Source of the DNA: Mugil cephalus
Taxonomy: Eukaryota > Chordata > Actinopteri > Mugiliformes > Mugilidae
DNA length: 64,000 nt
Direction of reading: 5' to 3'
Assembly (NCBI RefSeq): GCF_022458985.1
Contig: NC_061770.1
Span: forward strand, 39,413,599-39,477,598
Below the pieces are notes generated by a model. It had not been told where the DNA came from. It worked only from the letters and a program-made list of their open reading frames with translations, and made no database searches. Positions 37,911 to 49,316 of this stretch are shown here, piece by piece (positions within the stretch are counted from its first letter, which is position 1; each line of letters starts with the position of its first letter). The translations under genes and the position numbers were made by a program.

Positions 37911-40900
37911 TGGGCCTCAGTACGTAGCGAGTACAAGAACACACTAATGGCCTCTCTGCTAAAGCATCAAGGCTTTAACATGACGCGGCACATTTCGCGG
38001 GATTTTTATGAACGAGGGAGTGAGAACGAGGCAGGAATGGACGAATGGATGAATGGAAGGAGGAGGAGAATTCCACCGACCCACCTACGGTATCTCTGCC
38101 TACCACGCCGCTGACCTTTCGGTTTGAAAAGTTCACAGCGGTCAGGCTAGGTGGGGATGCAAGGACAAGAGGAATCCCAGTCACGAAATAATCTCGGTAA
38201 TCCTACCGAAACCTGCTTCTGTCAGCGAGCGTGAGACAGCGACGCAGCCAGTGTTTGTGGCCTTTGACATCTGACTGGGTTCGACCTTTACTCTGACAGA
38301 GTCCAGTCACAGAAGGGCCTGTGTGGGCTGACCATTGACAAACAAAGCGAGGGCGCACATTAACAATTACGTACGTGCGGGATGCTAATGCAATTCTCAG
38401 AATAAGAGGCGACGTCTGAGGTTCATAAAGACAGCATTATGACTCAAGAGTATGAGAAGCTTACGAACTTTGTCCAAAGAACGCACGTAAGAAGGAGTGA
38501 GAGTATTTTTCTGTAGGAGGCTGGTGGCAGCTGGGAATTTACTCCTCTTCTCTTTTCTTTTCTGTCATTCATTGCCTCGCTGGCTTGGTTTCGGTTGAGT
38601 TAAATTCAAATTTTTTCATGTAACCAATGCTGCATTCAATGGCGAGTGGGAATTTCTGATTTCAGGCTAAGAAAATGAAAGAAATTTACTTTGAAGGCAC
38701 AGTTTCTAAATCCAGACATCGTCTCTACGTCTCCCATTATTCCAACGTAGCAATAAATACTACAGATGAATGTGTAGAACCGATACTTTTAAAAGCAAAA
38801 CCTGCGCTTAGCTTTAACGCTAGCTTACGGTGGTTGCACACCTAGTCTGTTGTTGCGAAATCGGGAGTGTTTCCCCACCCAGGTCCATTCGTTTGGGTAC
38901 AATAATCACACTAAGGTCCATGACAACTCAACAGAGCTGAGACTGTTTAAGGAAGATGGTCGATACTGCTACCCATAAAGATGTGACTGTCTATTATATC
39001 CAAGATTTAGAAGAAGCAACAAAAAACACTTGATGTATTTCTGAAGAAGATAAGGGAAGATATGCATAGAAAGAAGCAGCACTATTCCCTAAATGCAATA
39101 AGTTATGGCCACAGCAAAGGGTTATCGGACCAAAGTGACAAAACTGCTAAAAGCCTTTCAGACGCCTTTCTCCAGTCCCATGGCACCACTCAACTCCAAC
39201 AGGCCCTCTCAGCTACTCTTGGCAAAAAAAGGAGATAGATGAGGGGCTGCAGAAGAAAGACAGAAATAGACAATGGGATGGACGGATGAGAAAGAGGAAG
39301 CTGTTCTCTTGTCTTTGCATAAACCGCGTCATATTCCCCCTGTGGGAGACAACAATGCAGCCTCAACCCAAACAGATAATCCACTATAGTCCACATGTAT
39401 TCTCACAGGCAAAGACCATTCAGACACTTCTGTGGTTCCACTCTTCCTGGAATAATCCCCAGGCATTTCTCTGACATGGAATCATTGAAATACTTAGAAT
39501 TTTGCACGTCACGGCAGACAAATGACAAAACGCATCATGAGTCATCGTTGGAAGCATCGCTAAGTACCAGCATCTTGTCCGTATCAAGTTTTGACACAAA
39601 TTTACTTCTTTAGAACTGCAAAAAATGAATACACAAGACATGAACCTGACTTTGAAAGCAGAGCGGCTGGTGGAGCAGGAAATTCCACTGAACTGTGATA
39701 TCCACTTAAGCTTGATAGCCAAAAAAAAAAGGTTGGCAACGGTTATACTCTTCGCACACGTCAGTAAGTATCACAGTTCAACACTTCTTTGTCATCTGGT
39801 TTGAAATTGACAAGAATCTCTGGCGAGTTTTAACCTGGCCCTCACCACAGCCACATCTGAAAGCAGACGGGCACGACAGTTTCCAACGAAAAGATGTCGG
39901 AAACCGTGCTGCTGGCACGGAAAACCCAAAGCTGCAATAGGGTAATAAATCTTCGATCACTAACAGCAAGTGGAGTGGGAAATGTTTGAACGGAGATTCT
40001 GTTAAGCCCCTGTTGACTGCAAACAAAGAAAAAGTATAGTTTTGGAGAGCCAGGCAGGCGGTACGGTGGGTGGACACTGGGTGGCCTGGAGAGCGACATA
40101 ATGCAGATACACCTGCAGAGCGTCTGGCTAACCAAGCTAATCGAGTTAGACACAGCTCATCTCCCCCCTCACTGTAAATGGACCCCGATCCATGCAGTCG
40201 CTACTCTCGCCGGAGATGGACCCTCCGGTGTGTGCCGACACCCTAATGAGTTTCACGTGAGAGGCATTAAAACTATGGCCGACTGGACGTGGCAATGTAA
40301 AGTTTGGAGGATTTTTGGCTCCATTTTTTTCTAAATATACAACGAAAGGCGGCGTGTGCAAGATCCCTTCAAATTGAATCCCAACACTTCTTTATGCAAT
40401 TTCGGCCGAGCAGTTTTTTACGACTCCCCACCAAAAGACTGAACCAGAGAGCCGCTACAGTCCCACATCAGCCTAATTAGCCGCACCAACAGTTAATATA
40501 AACACGACGGCAGTAAAAACAGATGTATCACGGGTTCCAGAGAACTCTGGCGATGCGACACAGATGGAAAATATTGAGCGTGTGCTTGACAAAAAAAAAC
40601 AAAAAATCCAAAGCTGCGTTCGCCAGCAGTTCTGACCTTTAGACAGAGCTGCGTCAAAAGTAATAATTATTTAGGATTCATTCCGGGGAGACCGTAAATG
40701 TTGGTTTGGGGAATAACATCAGAAGGCAGGATGGTATCGGGACGCTGCTCTTAAGTTTTACTGTACATCCAAACCTAGCTTAACACAAACACACATCACC
40801 TGACTCGCTGCAACTCCTCTGTCTTATATAAGAGGCTTTCTTCGGTCATTATAACGCATGACTACTTTAACTCTCCAAGCGAAACGCTGCCGGAGGTTTA

Positions 40901-42509
40901 TGTCTTTTCTGATTGTACGTTTCTGATTGGGCAGAAAATGAGATCCACCTCTTTTTGCAGCAATGCAGGAAGGTTTCTCCGTCATAGCTGTTCACTGCCC
41001 CTCGTTCGGACTGTATTCGTAGCCAGAATGCCACAGGCCGTAGTTGCATAATAGTAAAGGGACAGGGAGCCGACTTCCAGACACTGCTTTCATTCAGGAA
41101 ACGGGCCTGAAGCGGCGGCACGCAAGTGTCCAGAATTAAGATGTAGGTCGACCACGGATCGGAAAGACAAAGGGTTAAAGAACAATAAGCTCTGCTGCAG
41201 AGCGCAGTAGTGGGGCAAAGCCCATTAATAGTCAGGTGACTGGAGCACGGGCTAACGGTCAATGAGCGGAGTGACGCAACCCCTAAATCTTTTCCTCCTC
41301 GCTGCATCGGGGTGTAAACACCATCACATGGCAGGGAAAGGAATAAATGACCAAAAGCAAATGACCCGTGAGAAAAAGCTGAAAAATGAATGGAAGAGTG
41401 CGGACGGAGAGAGGACATGAGCAGATGCAGAGTGCAACCCGATCTCCGAGGGGTCACAACATAGTTCTGCGGGACTTATTATTTTGTTGTGATGGATGTC
41501 GCCTCTCGTTCTGTGTCTTCGGTGGCTTTCAGAAAACAGGAAGACTGGCGTGTCTGCGCTGCTGACCCCGGCGGTCACAGCACAAAGAGGGAGCTTGTTA
41601 GAGAGCCGGGGCTTGTCTTCTCTTCACTGTGGCTTTTATGGCCGCACTAAATCTGAATCTGGCTCTTCTGCGATTCCTCTCCTCAACATATAAGCCTCCA
41701 AACAGAGATGAATAAAAACGGAGACAGACATGATGCACATTGCCACTTTGGAAAGACATTTGCTATCATCTTGGTACTCAGGATCATTTCAGACCTCCAT
41801 CATCCAGCCCTACTTCTCCCCTCCGCTCGAGTGACCCGGAGCAAGATGCTGAATCACTGCCGAGCCACTGATCCCGACCTTTTGCATTCTCCAGAGGAGG
41901 GCGAATGAAAAGACAGATTCCCCACATGCATCAGTCCCACCAGCAGAGAGTGCATTTGGCTGAACTGTCCCTTTAAATTTAAAAGCGTATTGGCTACGTG
42001 TCTGGATGAACCAGCTCAGCCCTCAGTCTCAGCCCTGCCTAAGCACTTGTTGGTTTCTCAGCAGACTAAGTCTGGCACCTGCCTGATTCGCCAGCATCAC
42101 TGTTTCTCAAGCAACAATAAAAGCAGCAGACCCCAGTCCCTTTGGCACCGCGCTCTGAGCGCGTAAAACACCAGAGCGGAGCAGAGGTTGACAGCCAGTT
42201 AAACTTGGGGTGTTTCCGCACAGCACTGCTGTAAAAAAAAAATTTTGGTTTATAGTTCGTGACATAAATCACAAAGCAAATTTCCAAAAAAGTTGCCTGT
42301 GCACCTCCAGCCTCACGTGTGACTGCTTTGAAACCATTAAAGATGCCTTTTTACTTGGAGACATGACCCACGCTGTCTGGTTTATATAGCAACCCCCCCC
42401 CCCAAAAAAAGAGAAGCTCTTAAGAGATTTGAAAGCTGACTGCATGGTTTGACTGTCACCATCCATCACCTGCCTTCCTGTTTCACTCCACCACGCCGGT
42501 TGCACTCAC
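37911..42509. other. non-coding stretch, possible intron 1 of the gene starting at 42606
   Basis: No exon with paired splice sites was recognised. The largest frame (196 residues, minus, 40867-41457) is unbroken but has no domain, no repeat of protein-like pattern and no flanking splice logic, so I treat it as chance. No named repeats were seen. Confidence 0.4.
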
Positions 42510-42606
42510 CTTCCAGTCCGCCCAGGCTCGCTGCCAGTGAGCCAGAGGAGAGCAGACAGCACACGGGGAGCAGGATCAGCATCGCACCGCCGAGAGTCAT
42601 CCTCAT
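42510..42606 (-). CDS. first coding exon of a secreted or membrane protein (signal peptide plus splice donor)
   Basis: The exon reads from an ATG at 42606, or from the in-frame ATG at 42600. The second has A at -3, a better context, and a TGA stands just upstream of the first. From 42600 it encodes 30 residues: MTLGGA, a hydrophobic core MLILLPVCCLL at residues 7-17, a small-residue region SSGSLAAS fitting signal peptidase cleavage, then LGGLE. It stops at 42510 in a consensus donor (gaag then gtgagtg), leaving phase 1. The upstream 800 bp is CpG-rich, as expected of a promoter. This is the classic first exon of a secreted or type I membrane protein, often with a long first intron in adhesion or receptor genes. 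I do not recognise the gene, and the next exon was not found. Confidence 0.6.
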
Positions 42607-42699
42607 TCAGCCTCCGTCCTGTACCGGGGAGGTGGATTTGATATGATTTCAACACCAAAGTCCCGAACTCGTGCTTTCAGCTGCGTTGCATCCTGATCT

Positions 42700-43400
42700 T
42701 GATCCGAGCTTCGCAGGTTTCTCCGAGTTTCAAAAATTCAAATAAAAAAATAAAAGAAAAACTCAAGTCTCCTCTTCAGTGATAAATACGTTGGAATGAT
42801 TATTTCTAAATGAAATAAACAGTAAAAATAAAATGTTATTCTGCTACAGGTTACTGCTTTCCCGTAGCTGCGATCTGCACAAAGCGCAGAAGTGTATGCG
42901 CGCCTCCGCTCAGCGCAAATGTGAAGGATTTATTATCCAGTCAATAAAAGCGACATGCACAGAAGCATGGGTTAAACTGTGGCAGTATTAACTGAGGCGT
43001 GTTCTGGCCATAAACTGCGCGCTAAAGTAATCCAAAGTAGCGTCCTCTGTCGTGCAGTAGTACCGTCTGGTGTCCCGGGCTGTAATGAACCGCGGTAGCC
43101 TCTCTCCTCTCTCTCCCGGTGGCTCTGCGCACTGGTGTCACTCGTCGAGCATGCCCCGCCGCTCGAAGCAAACCCCTTCACTTTTAAATTCTACGAAGAA
43201 ATAAAAGCAGGTTGGAGGGGGAACGGCATTAAAGATAAAATAAAGAAGAAGAAAAAAAAATCCAAGAGCGCGCGTTGTGTCGCTGGAGCCGGAGTGCAGG
43301 AGGAGGATCGCAGCGCTATGGAGGATTTGAGAGAAATGGTTTGAAGGGAACCATCTCACAGCCCCGCCTTCCCGGAAGAGGCTGAACGTTCAGGTAGGTG
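42700..43400 (-). promoter_or_regulatory. likely promoter and 5' UTR region of the signal-peptide gene
   Basis: CpG-enriched patches (near 42880-42920 and 43080-43330) and GC-box-like gccccgcc at 43361-43368 lie upstream of the minus-strand start at 42606. No TATA box at a convincing distance, so the transcription start is not placed. Inferred from position and composition only. Open frames here on either strand are not supported as genes. Confidence 0.35.
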
Positions 43401-44648
43401 ATGACAACCGAGACAGGTGCACAGCTACGTTTACCTCCAGGAGGATTACGCTCTTAAAACGACCGTGGCAAACTTTTACAGCCTCGTTTTTACTATTTTA
43501 CGGAGGTTCCGGAGAATTAAAGATTTATGTCACGAATGACTCATAGTGGGTTTGTGGAGCAGTGGCATGTTTTCATTGTAAATGACCCAATTTAGCCCTG
43601 TAATATAATGGCATAAAAGCCTTCAGTGGTTAAGTGTTATTAATCCATTACTGATTCCAGTGTGAAAGTGAGAATCAGACGGTTTAGGTCAACACTCACA
43701 GAAGTGGTTAGCCATAGATCAGGTGTTTGATTTGCTCCTGCTTGGTTTGAACACAACAGTGGACTGGATCGACCTTTCATTTATTATTGGAGAAAAACAA
43801 AAGAAAAAACATTCAGAATCTTCTTGTGCTCATCGATGACTAGTGCAAAATGTATTTGGATAAAAAAAATAAAAAAATAAGTGTGTACACGGACTGAGCA
43901 TTTAAAGTGTGGGGTAAATCTCCTCCTTAATCCACATGTCTGACATCATAAGGGGGCGGGGCGCCTAAAGTTAAAACGATTAAAGGTAGATGTGAGGTCA
44001 CTGGCAGAGTGGGCTTACTATTATGATGATGATAAGTTATTTTCAGGAACAACCTCTTAAGCTCGGGCCGTGGTTTTTGATTAATTGCTCAGCAGCCATT
44101 TTATGCTCCTCCTTCCCGCTTCCTGCTTCCATCTCCCAGGAGGAGAGGCTGGCAATGCTGACCGACCGATTTCACGGGGCGGGGGCGCAGACATGTACCC
44201 CGACTCCGGGATAAAGGGAGGGGGTCACAGAGGAGCCCAGATTAAAGGATTTGGAGGACGAGTGGGACGAAGGAGGAGGAGGAGGAGGAGGAGGAGGGCA
44301 GGGGTCAGAGGTCGAGGCAGGGATGTCAAAGAAAAGCCAAATGGGGCTAAGAAGCGAGCGGCGCCGTCTCTAATCGAGCCCGATTAAGCTCACACTGTGC
44401 GTGTCTCATCTTTGCGCGGCCAAAACGACTTTTGAATGACTAAACGTCACTCAGCGTCACAATGGATGTCTTCATCGGCGAAGGCCGCGCGACCGTTGGG
44501 GCTGAGGGCAAGTCACGAAAAACCCACCCTCCGCTTTTCTGGGTGGGGAGGATATTAATCATTGTCGCTGCGGAGGTCCACATGTCCACATGTCTGGATC
44601 AGTCAATTTAGACTGAGTGAAGTCCATGTGGAATAAAACATGCTAAGA
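43401..44648. other. non-coding stretch upstream of the signal-peptide exon
   Basis: Contains a (GGA)n run at about 44272-44298 within a purine-rich patch. A pyrimidine-rich acceptor-like site precedes an open segment at about 44140-44214, but it ends in a stop without a donor. No gene called. Confidence 0.4.
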
Positions 44649-44910
44649 CGGGGGTCTTCAGGTCAAGGACCCCAAATTGATGGAGGGATTAAGTACCTAC
44701 CTACCTACTATATGGGTTCTATATTAAACTAGTTCTATTTATAAATATCCATTATTATAATTATCATTTTACATTTAATATTGAGATATCCCTTAATGGC
44801 AGGAAAATTAAAAAAGATATAAAAAATGGCTAATCAACCAAAGATTTTGCGGCCTGCCTGCAGTACCTCCGCGGACCCCTAGGGGTCGCGAACCCCGTTG
44901 AAGACCTACG
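44649..44910 (+). mobile_element. non-autonomous hAT-type element, short copy
   Basis: Flanked by a perfect 8-bp target duplication tgctaaga (44641-44648 and 44911-44918), diagnostic of hAT-type transposition. The left end, cgggggtcttc, is the complement pattern of the right end, gttgaagacctacg. It shares ggtcaaggacc, gattaagta, ttctat, ctaatcaacc and aagattttgcg with 26469-27008 and lacks about 240-280 bp of that copy's middle. No coding capacity. Confidence 0.88.
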
Positions 44911-44918
44911 TGCTAAGA

Positions 44919-45857
44919 GGTTTTTTGTTTTGAATAGGATAAATAAAACCGATTCATCACCAAGACAACTGTTCACACATTACGCTTGAAGACAAACAAA
45001 CAAAAAACAAACTTGTAAATGGGGAAATAAAAAGCTGCTTCCCCATATCAACAAAGTAAATGAGGAAGAAAAAGACAGACGCAGACCCGCACGTCACACT
45101 GGCTGAGACCTTCGAGTCACTCCGCGCACAGTGGCTCAAATAGAAACACAACATTTGCATAAATTGGGAGCTAAGATTGGCATAAATTAACCACAGGCAC
45201 CAACCAGAGAGGAGTACGGCCTTAAAGGGATTGCCACGGCTGCTTATCTGTCCCCTCGCATTAATATTCAGACCCTGATGTAAGGAAGCTGCAATCCGTG
45301 ACCCCGCGCGCCTTCGTTTAACGTGTATGTCGTTGCACATGCCTGTTCATGCGTCGTGCTCTATGAACGAAAATGTCATGCGTTTGTGCCTCAGCCAAGA
45401 CCAGACACTGGCCCAGGCCGAAAGGTTTTCTTTCTGGTTCTGCATCACGTGTGCGACTGACGGTTGAGGGGGACACTGGCCGAGGCTGGAGGGGAGGTTG
45501 GGAGGGAAGAGGGTGACAGGAAGGAAAATCAGACACAGGAAAGAGATGGGCAGAGACAGAGGCCCACCTCCTCCAGCAAACGCAATTATGTGGCTCAGAA
45601 TCAGAGAGGGAGCGGCTTCGTCGATCGGCTTTAGGGCCAGGCAGGCACAACACACACAAACACACACTAACACACAATCGTGACATTGACCTTGTCCTTG
45701 GACATCAACGCAGACAGAAGAGGTGACTTTTTAAGAGAAAGAAAATAAAATAGCCAATTGCTCCGTGTCGAGCCTGTGACTGATCTAATCGCTGGGTTAG
45801 TAGTGGATACACTCATGGATATTAATTGTGTTTCAGTGCTTGTGTAGTCACAGCTTG

Positions 45858-45860
<3 letters not shown>
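44919..45860. other. non-coding stretch, nothing recognised
   Basis: Open frames on the minus strand (44957-45340 and 45318-45686) have no recognised domain and overlap one another or plus frames. No gene or repeat called. Confidence 0.45.
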
Positions 45861-45903
<43 letters not shown>

Positions 45904-45909
45904 TGTGTA
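45861..45909. repeat. (GT)n microsatellite
   Basis: About 49 bp of GT with one late interruption. Confidence 0.97.
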
Positions 45910-46412
45910 GGGGGGGGTCACAAAAGGCAGGGGACTTCTGCTCTGAAGAGCACAGAGGCCACATGCACTCACTTACTCACTCACACACACTCATTCAATT
46001 CATTTACTTAATTAAACCCAAAATATACTTTGCACATTGCCCCCCTCCCCTCCCCCACGTCCCTGTTTCCAATCACACTCTCATGCTCAACATCTGTGCA
46101 GATTCTCCCCCCTCCCTCTCTCTGTCTGAGTTTATCAATCAAGCTGTCAGTCAGAGGGAACTCATAAAAACATTATTTTTTGTGCTGAACGTGTACATTT
46201 TCCCCCTGTCTAAACCACATTACAAGGAGAGCGTGGGTCAGCCCCCACCTCCCCAGTTTGATATCCACGACTGTGTTTGTGACACAGCTGGTCGGTAGCC
46301 AACTGATTTACCCCCCATCCCTCACCTCTGCTGAGGAGGAAATGGAACAAACAGCTTAAAACCTCTTTTTTTTTCCCGGTAATCCCCCCGACAATGGGTT
46401 GTGCTGTTTCAG

Positions 46413-46470
46413 TGAAGGCGGAGATGGAGGAGATCCAGGCAGTGGGCCCGAACTGTTGTAATAAGCCCAG
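46413..46470 (+). other. exon-like segment with strong splice signals (unproven)
   Basis: A 58-base segment is preceded by a T/C-rich tract and gctgtttcag, and followed by a near-perfect donor (cccag then gtaagcc). One frame is open, reading KAEMEEIQAVGPNCCNKP. This implies one base carried in from a previous exon and two carried out. No neighbouring exons were found on the plus strand. Chance pairs of such sites do occur in this window, so this is only a candidate. Confidence 0.25.
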
Positions 46471-47452
46471 GTAAGCCTGGAGATTTGGATCAACGCTCCG
46501 GTTAAAGCGTTTGATTAGCTTCATTCCACCCAAATGATGCATGAAGGTTGGTATTTTTTTTGTTTTGTTTTTTTTTATCTGGGATACAAGAGGGAAATGT
46601 TGTATAAGGCTCCAAGGAGGACATTGACTAAAAGACTCCAACAGAGAGTATTTACAACTACAGGTTTGTTCACTGAAGGTATTTTCCCCATTCCAGATTC
46701 ATGATTTACCTGTTTTTAATTAAATCTAGGACCGGTCTGCTTTGAGTGACAGGTGACTCCACTCATGCTCCCCCTCATTTTTGAATAAACAGGGATGTGA
46801 TGTCACAGAGGTTTTGTCGTTTCCTTGTCAAAAATGAGCAAAATCACAAACAGCATAATAATAATAACTAAGAGAACAGGCTCAGAAATTAGATTTCCCT
46901 CGTCTGGACTGCATGCTCACATTTGATTCTACCCTTTGTGCCTGTTCGCTCTCAAAGGTTAGGTTCTCAAATTAGTTTTGAGCAGGAGATTCGTTGCTGT
47001 TGTTACAACAGCTTCCGTCATGTAGAATCCAAAATAGGACTTTTCAATGCTAAAACTGCCTTTAACTCTTAAAATATCATGTTTGACAAAATATGGTGAG
47101 CAGACGAAGCATTGGACCATGTGTTATAATGATAACTACCATCCTGTACTGTCATCTATGTTTGTTGTGTCCATTCCTGCATGTTGAACTAAACTCTAAC
47201 TAGACACAGATACTATAGACTATACAGTAGGCATTTCCATGCCTTTCATCTAATAACAATGCACATTTACTGATCAGCTTCATGAGTTGCATTCCTGTTC
47301 ACTCGTTGACTTTTAACTGTGAGGAAGCACACGACATGTTTATCATCTATTGATGTGCAGTTCTTGGAAACCTGGGTGAGCTATGTTAATGTCCTATTGT
47401 CATGTACAGGAGGCTGCTCAGCTCTATGTGACAATGGAGGGTATGAAAAAGA
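46471..47452. other. non-coding stretch; 5' flank of tRNA-Ala copy 1
   Basis: From about 47203 the sequence resembles the region before tRNA-Ala copy 2 (52685-53136), for example agacacagatactat and acatgttta followed by tctatt. This suggests a duplication that included the upstream flank. Nothing else was recognised. Confidence 0.5.
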
Positions 47453-47524
47453 GGGGATGTAGCTCAGTGGTAGAGCGCATGCTTCGCATGTATGAGGTCC
47501 TGGGTTCAATCCCCAGCATCTCCA
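47453..47524 (+). tRNA. tRNA-Ala (anticodon CGC), copy 1
   Basis: A complete 72-base cloverleaf. The acceptor stem GGGGATG pairs with CATCTCC and includes the G3-U70 wobble that marks alanine tRNAs. The D arm is GCTC-AGTGGTA-GAGC, the anticodon stem CATGC/GTATG holds loop TTCGCAT with anticodon CGC, and the T arm is CTGGG-TTCAATC-CCCAG. The discriminator is A, and no intron or encoded CCA is present. The A box (tagctcagtgg) fits the pol III consensus. The B box is ggttcaatccc, with A where G is usual. No run of four T follows within 100 bp. Three sister copies follow in the same orientation. Confidence 0.95.
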
Positions 47525-48332
47525 CCTTATTGCCCTCCAGGACTCGGCTTTGATTGCATGAGCTGTTGCTTATACTTGAACTGGAAGCTATGCACTAACT
47601 TCTATGGTGAATTAGTGCACTTGGTCCAGGGTTCACTGCAGTTTTATCTCTAACTTGATCACACACGATGACTGTGTGTATCACAATGAGAGTAGCAAGG
47701 GCAAGATGATGGAAGGTAGTGCAGGACCCCCTTGATACACTCACTAAAATAAAATCATTGCCAAAAGAAAATGTTTTCCAGCGTTCTCAACATGAAGATG
47801 ATGAAACAATTCCTTTTACTCCCTTACTGAACCAATCTCACAAATGCAGTGATTGTTCCCTTCATTTTTCCTTTGACTCTTATTGGTGTCTCCGGGCTCT
47901 ATTACAGGTGTGTTGCATGCATGTTGCATGTTGCTCTGGCTGCCTTTAACTTCACGGGGTAAAATGAAGCATTAATCCGTTGGCTCCTTCCTTCGCTCTG
48001 CGGCAGCAGGTTACACGAACACAAACACCCGCGACGCTTCCAAGAAAACGCGGTTTCTCCTGCGGGTCCAGCTACACCTGCTGAGGTGTTGCGACACAAT
48101 GCCTGGCTGAGGAAACAAACAATCGAAACACAATGCAAAGTGTGCGTTTGGCAGTGTTACTGAAAGTGTCGTGATCAATGAAACATTAGCACATGTTTGG
48201 AAGCGCGTCAGCGGGGACGAGCGTGTGCGCTCTCCGCCCATGTGATGTGAATTAAAGATGTTTAAACAATGGTAACGGTTAATTATTTACATCTACCACG
48301 CAAGGAAAACACAATATATATGTGTGAAAGAG
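47525..48332. other. non-coding stretch after tRNA-Ala copy 1
   Basis: No gene seen. The first TTTT on the coding strand is near 47641, about 120 bp past the tRNA. A CpG-richer patch at 48000-48240 carries no exon signals that I trust. Confidence 0.45.
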
Positions 48333-48345
48333 CGCACACATACAC

Positions 48346-48388
<43 letters not shown>

Positions 48389-48391
48389 CAC
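48333..48391. repeat. (CA)n microsatellite with interruptions
   Basis: CA run broken by TA and CG units. Confidence 0.95.
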
Positions 48392-48469
48392 TAGCCTCAT
48401 TCTTCAAAGGGCTGACGACTGAAACTGAATAGCTCTAAATCTAATCAGCTAATGCAGTGATTTCCAATC

Positions 48470-48519
48470 AGAGCTAGCACAGTTAGCAACTAGCACAGTT
48501 AGCAACTAGCACAGTTAGC
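48470..48519. repeat. 16-bp minisatellite, three units
   Basis: Three tandem copies of actagcacagttagca, with the first and last each differing at one end. Confidence 0.9.
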
Positions 48520-48606
48520 CACAGAGTCAGCTGTGTCCTCAACATGACCAAAACAAATTCATTATTAATCCAAATACATCCTCACTACCTAGTTCAGTTT
48601 TAATAC

Positions 48607-49316
48607 CTGCATTCCTTCCTTTCCTCCTTACCTTTGTCTTTCCTTCCTTTCCTGTTTCCTTCCTTCCTTCCTTCCTTCCTTCCTTCCTTCCTTCCTTCCT
48701 TCCTTCCTTCCCATTTTCCTTCCTTCCCTTCCCCCTTCTCGTCTTCCTTCCTTCCTTTCTTCCTTCTTTCTTTCATATTTCCTTCCCTTTTCTTTCCTTT
48801 CCTTTATTCCTTCCTTTCCTCCTTCCCATCCATCCTTCCTTCTCTTCTTTCCTTTCATTTATTCCTTCCCTCCCTCCCATTTTCCATTCTTCCTTTCCTC
48901 CTTCCCTCCCATTTCCTTCCTTCCTTCTTTCCTTCCCATTTTCCATCCGTCCTTCTCTTTTATTTCCATTCCTCTTCGTTCCTTCCTTCGTTCCTTCGTT
49001 CCTTCCTTCCCCTTTCCTTCCTTCCTTCCCTTCCTTCCTTTCCTTCCTTCTTTCTTTCATCTTTCTTCCCTTTTCTTTACTTTCCTTTATCCCTTCCTTT
49101 CCTCCTTCCCAATTCCATCCTTCCTTACTTGTCTTTTCTTTCCTCTTTCATTTATTCCTTCCTTCCCTGCCATTTTCCTTCCTTCCTTCCTTTCCTCCTT
49201 CTCCTTTCCTTCCTTCCTTCCTTCCTTCCTCCCTTCCCTCCCATTTTCCTTCCTTCCTTCCTTCCTTCCTTCCTTCCTTCCTTCCTTCCTTCCTTCCCCT
49301 TCCCTTCCTTCCCTGC
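48607..49316. repeat. long (CCTT)n-type polypyrimidine tract, about 700 bp
   Basis: Plus strand is almost entirely C and T, built of ttcc units with cattttcc-type interruptions. Uninterrupted cores occur near 48657-48710 and 49247-49296. The 268-residue plus frame (48634-49440), all Phe, Leu, Pro and Ser, and the Lys/Glu/Arg frames opposite are repeat translations, not genes. Confidence 0.97.

Noticed and set aside
40867-41457. 196-residue minus-strand open frame
   Set aside because: No domain, no splice sites, no start context of note and no low-entropy explanation. An open frame of this length can occur by chance in 64 kb, and nothing supports coding.
44085-44387. Arg-rich 100-residue plus frame
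   Set aside because: Arginines come from a (GGA)n run read in one frame. It lies upstream of a minus-strand promoter and lacks exon signals.
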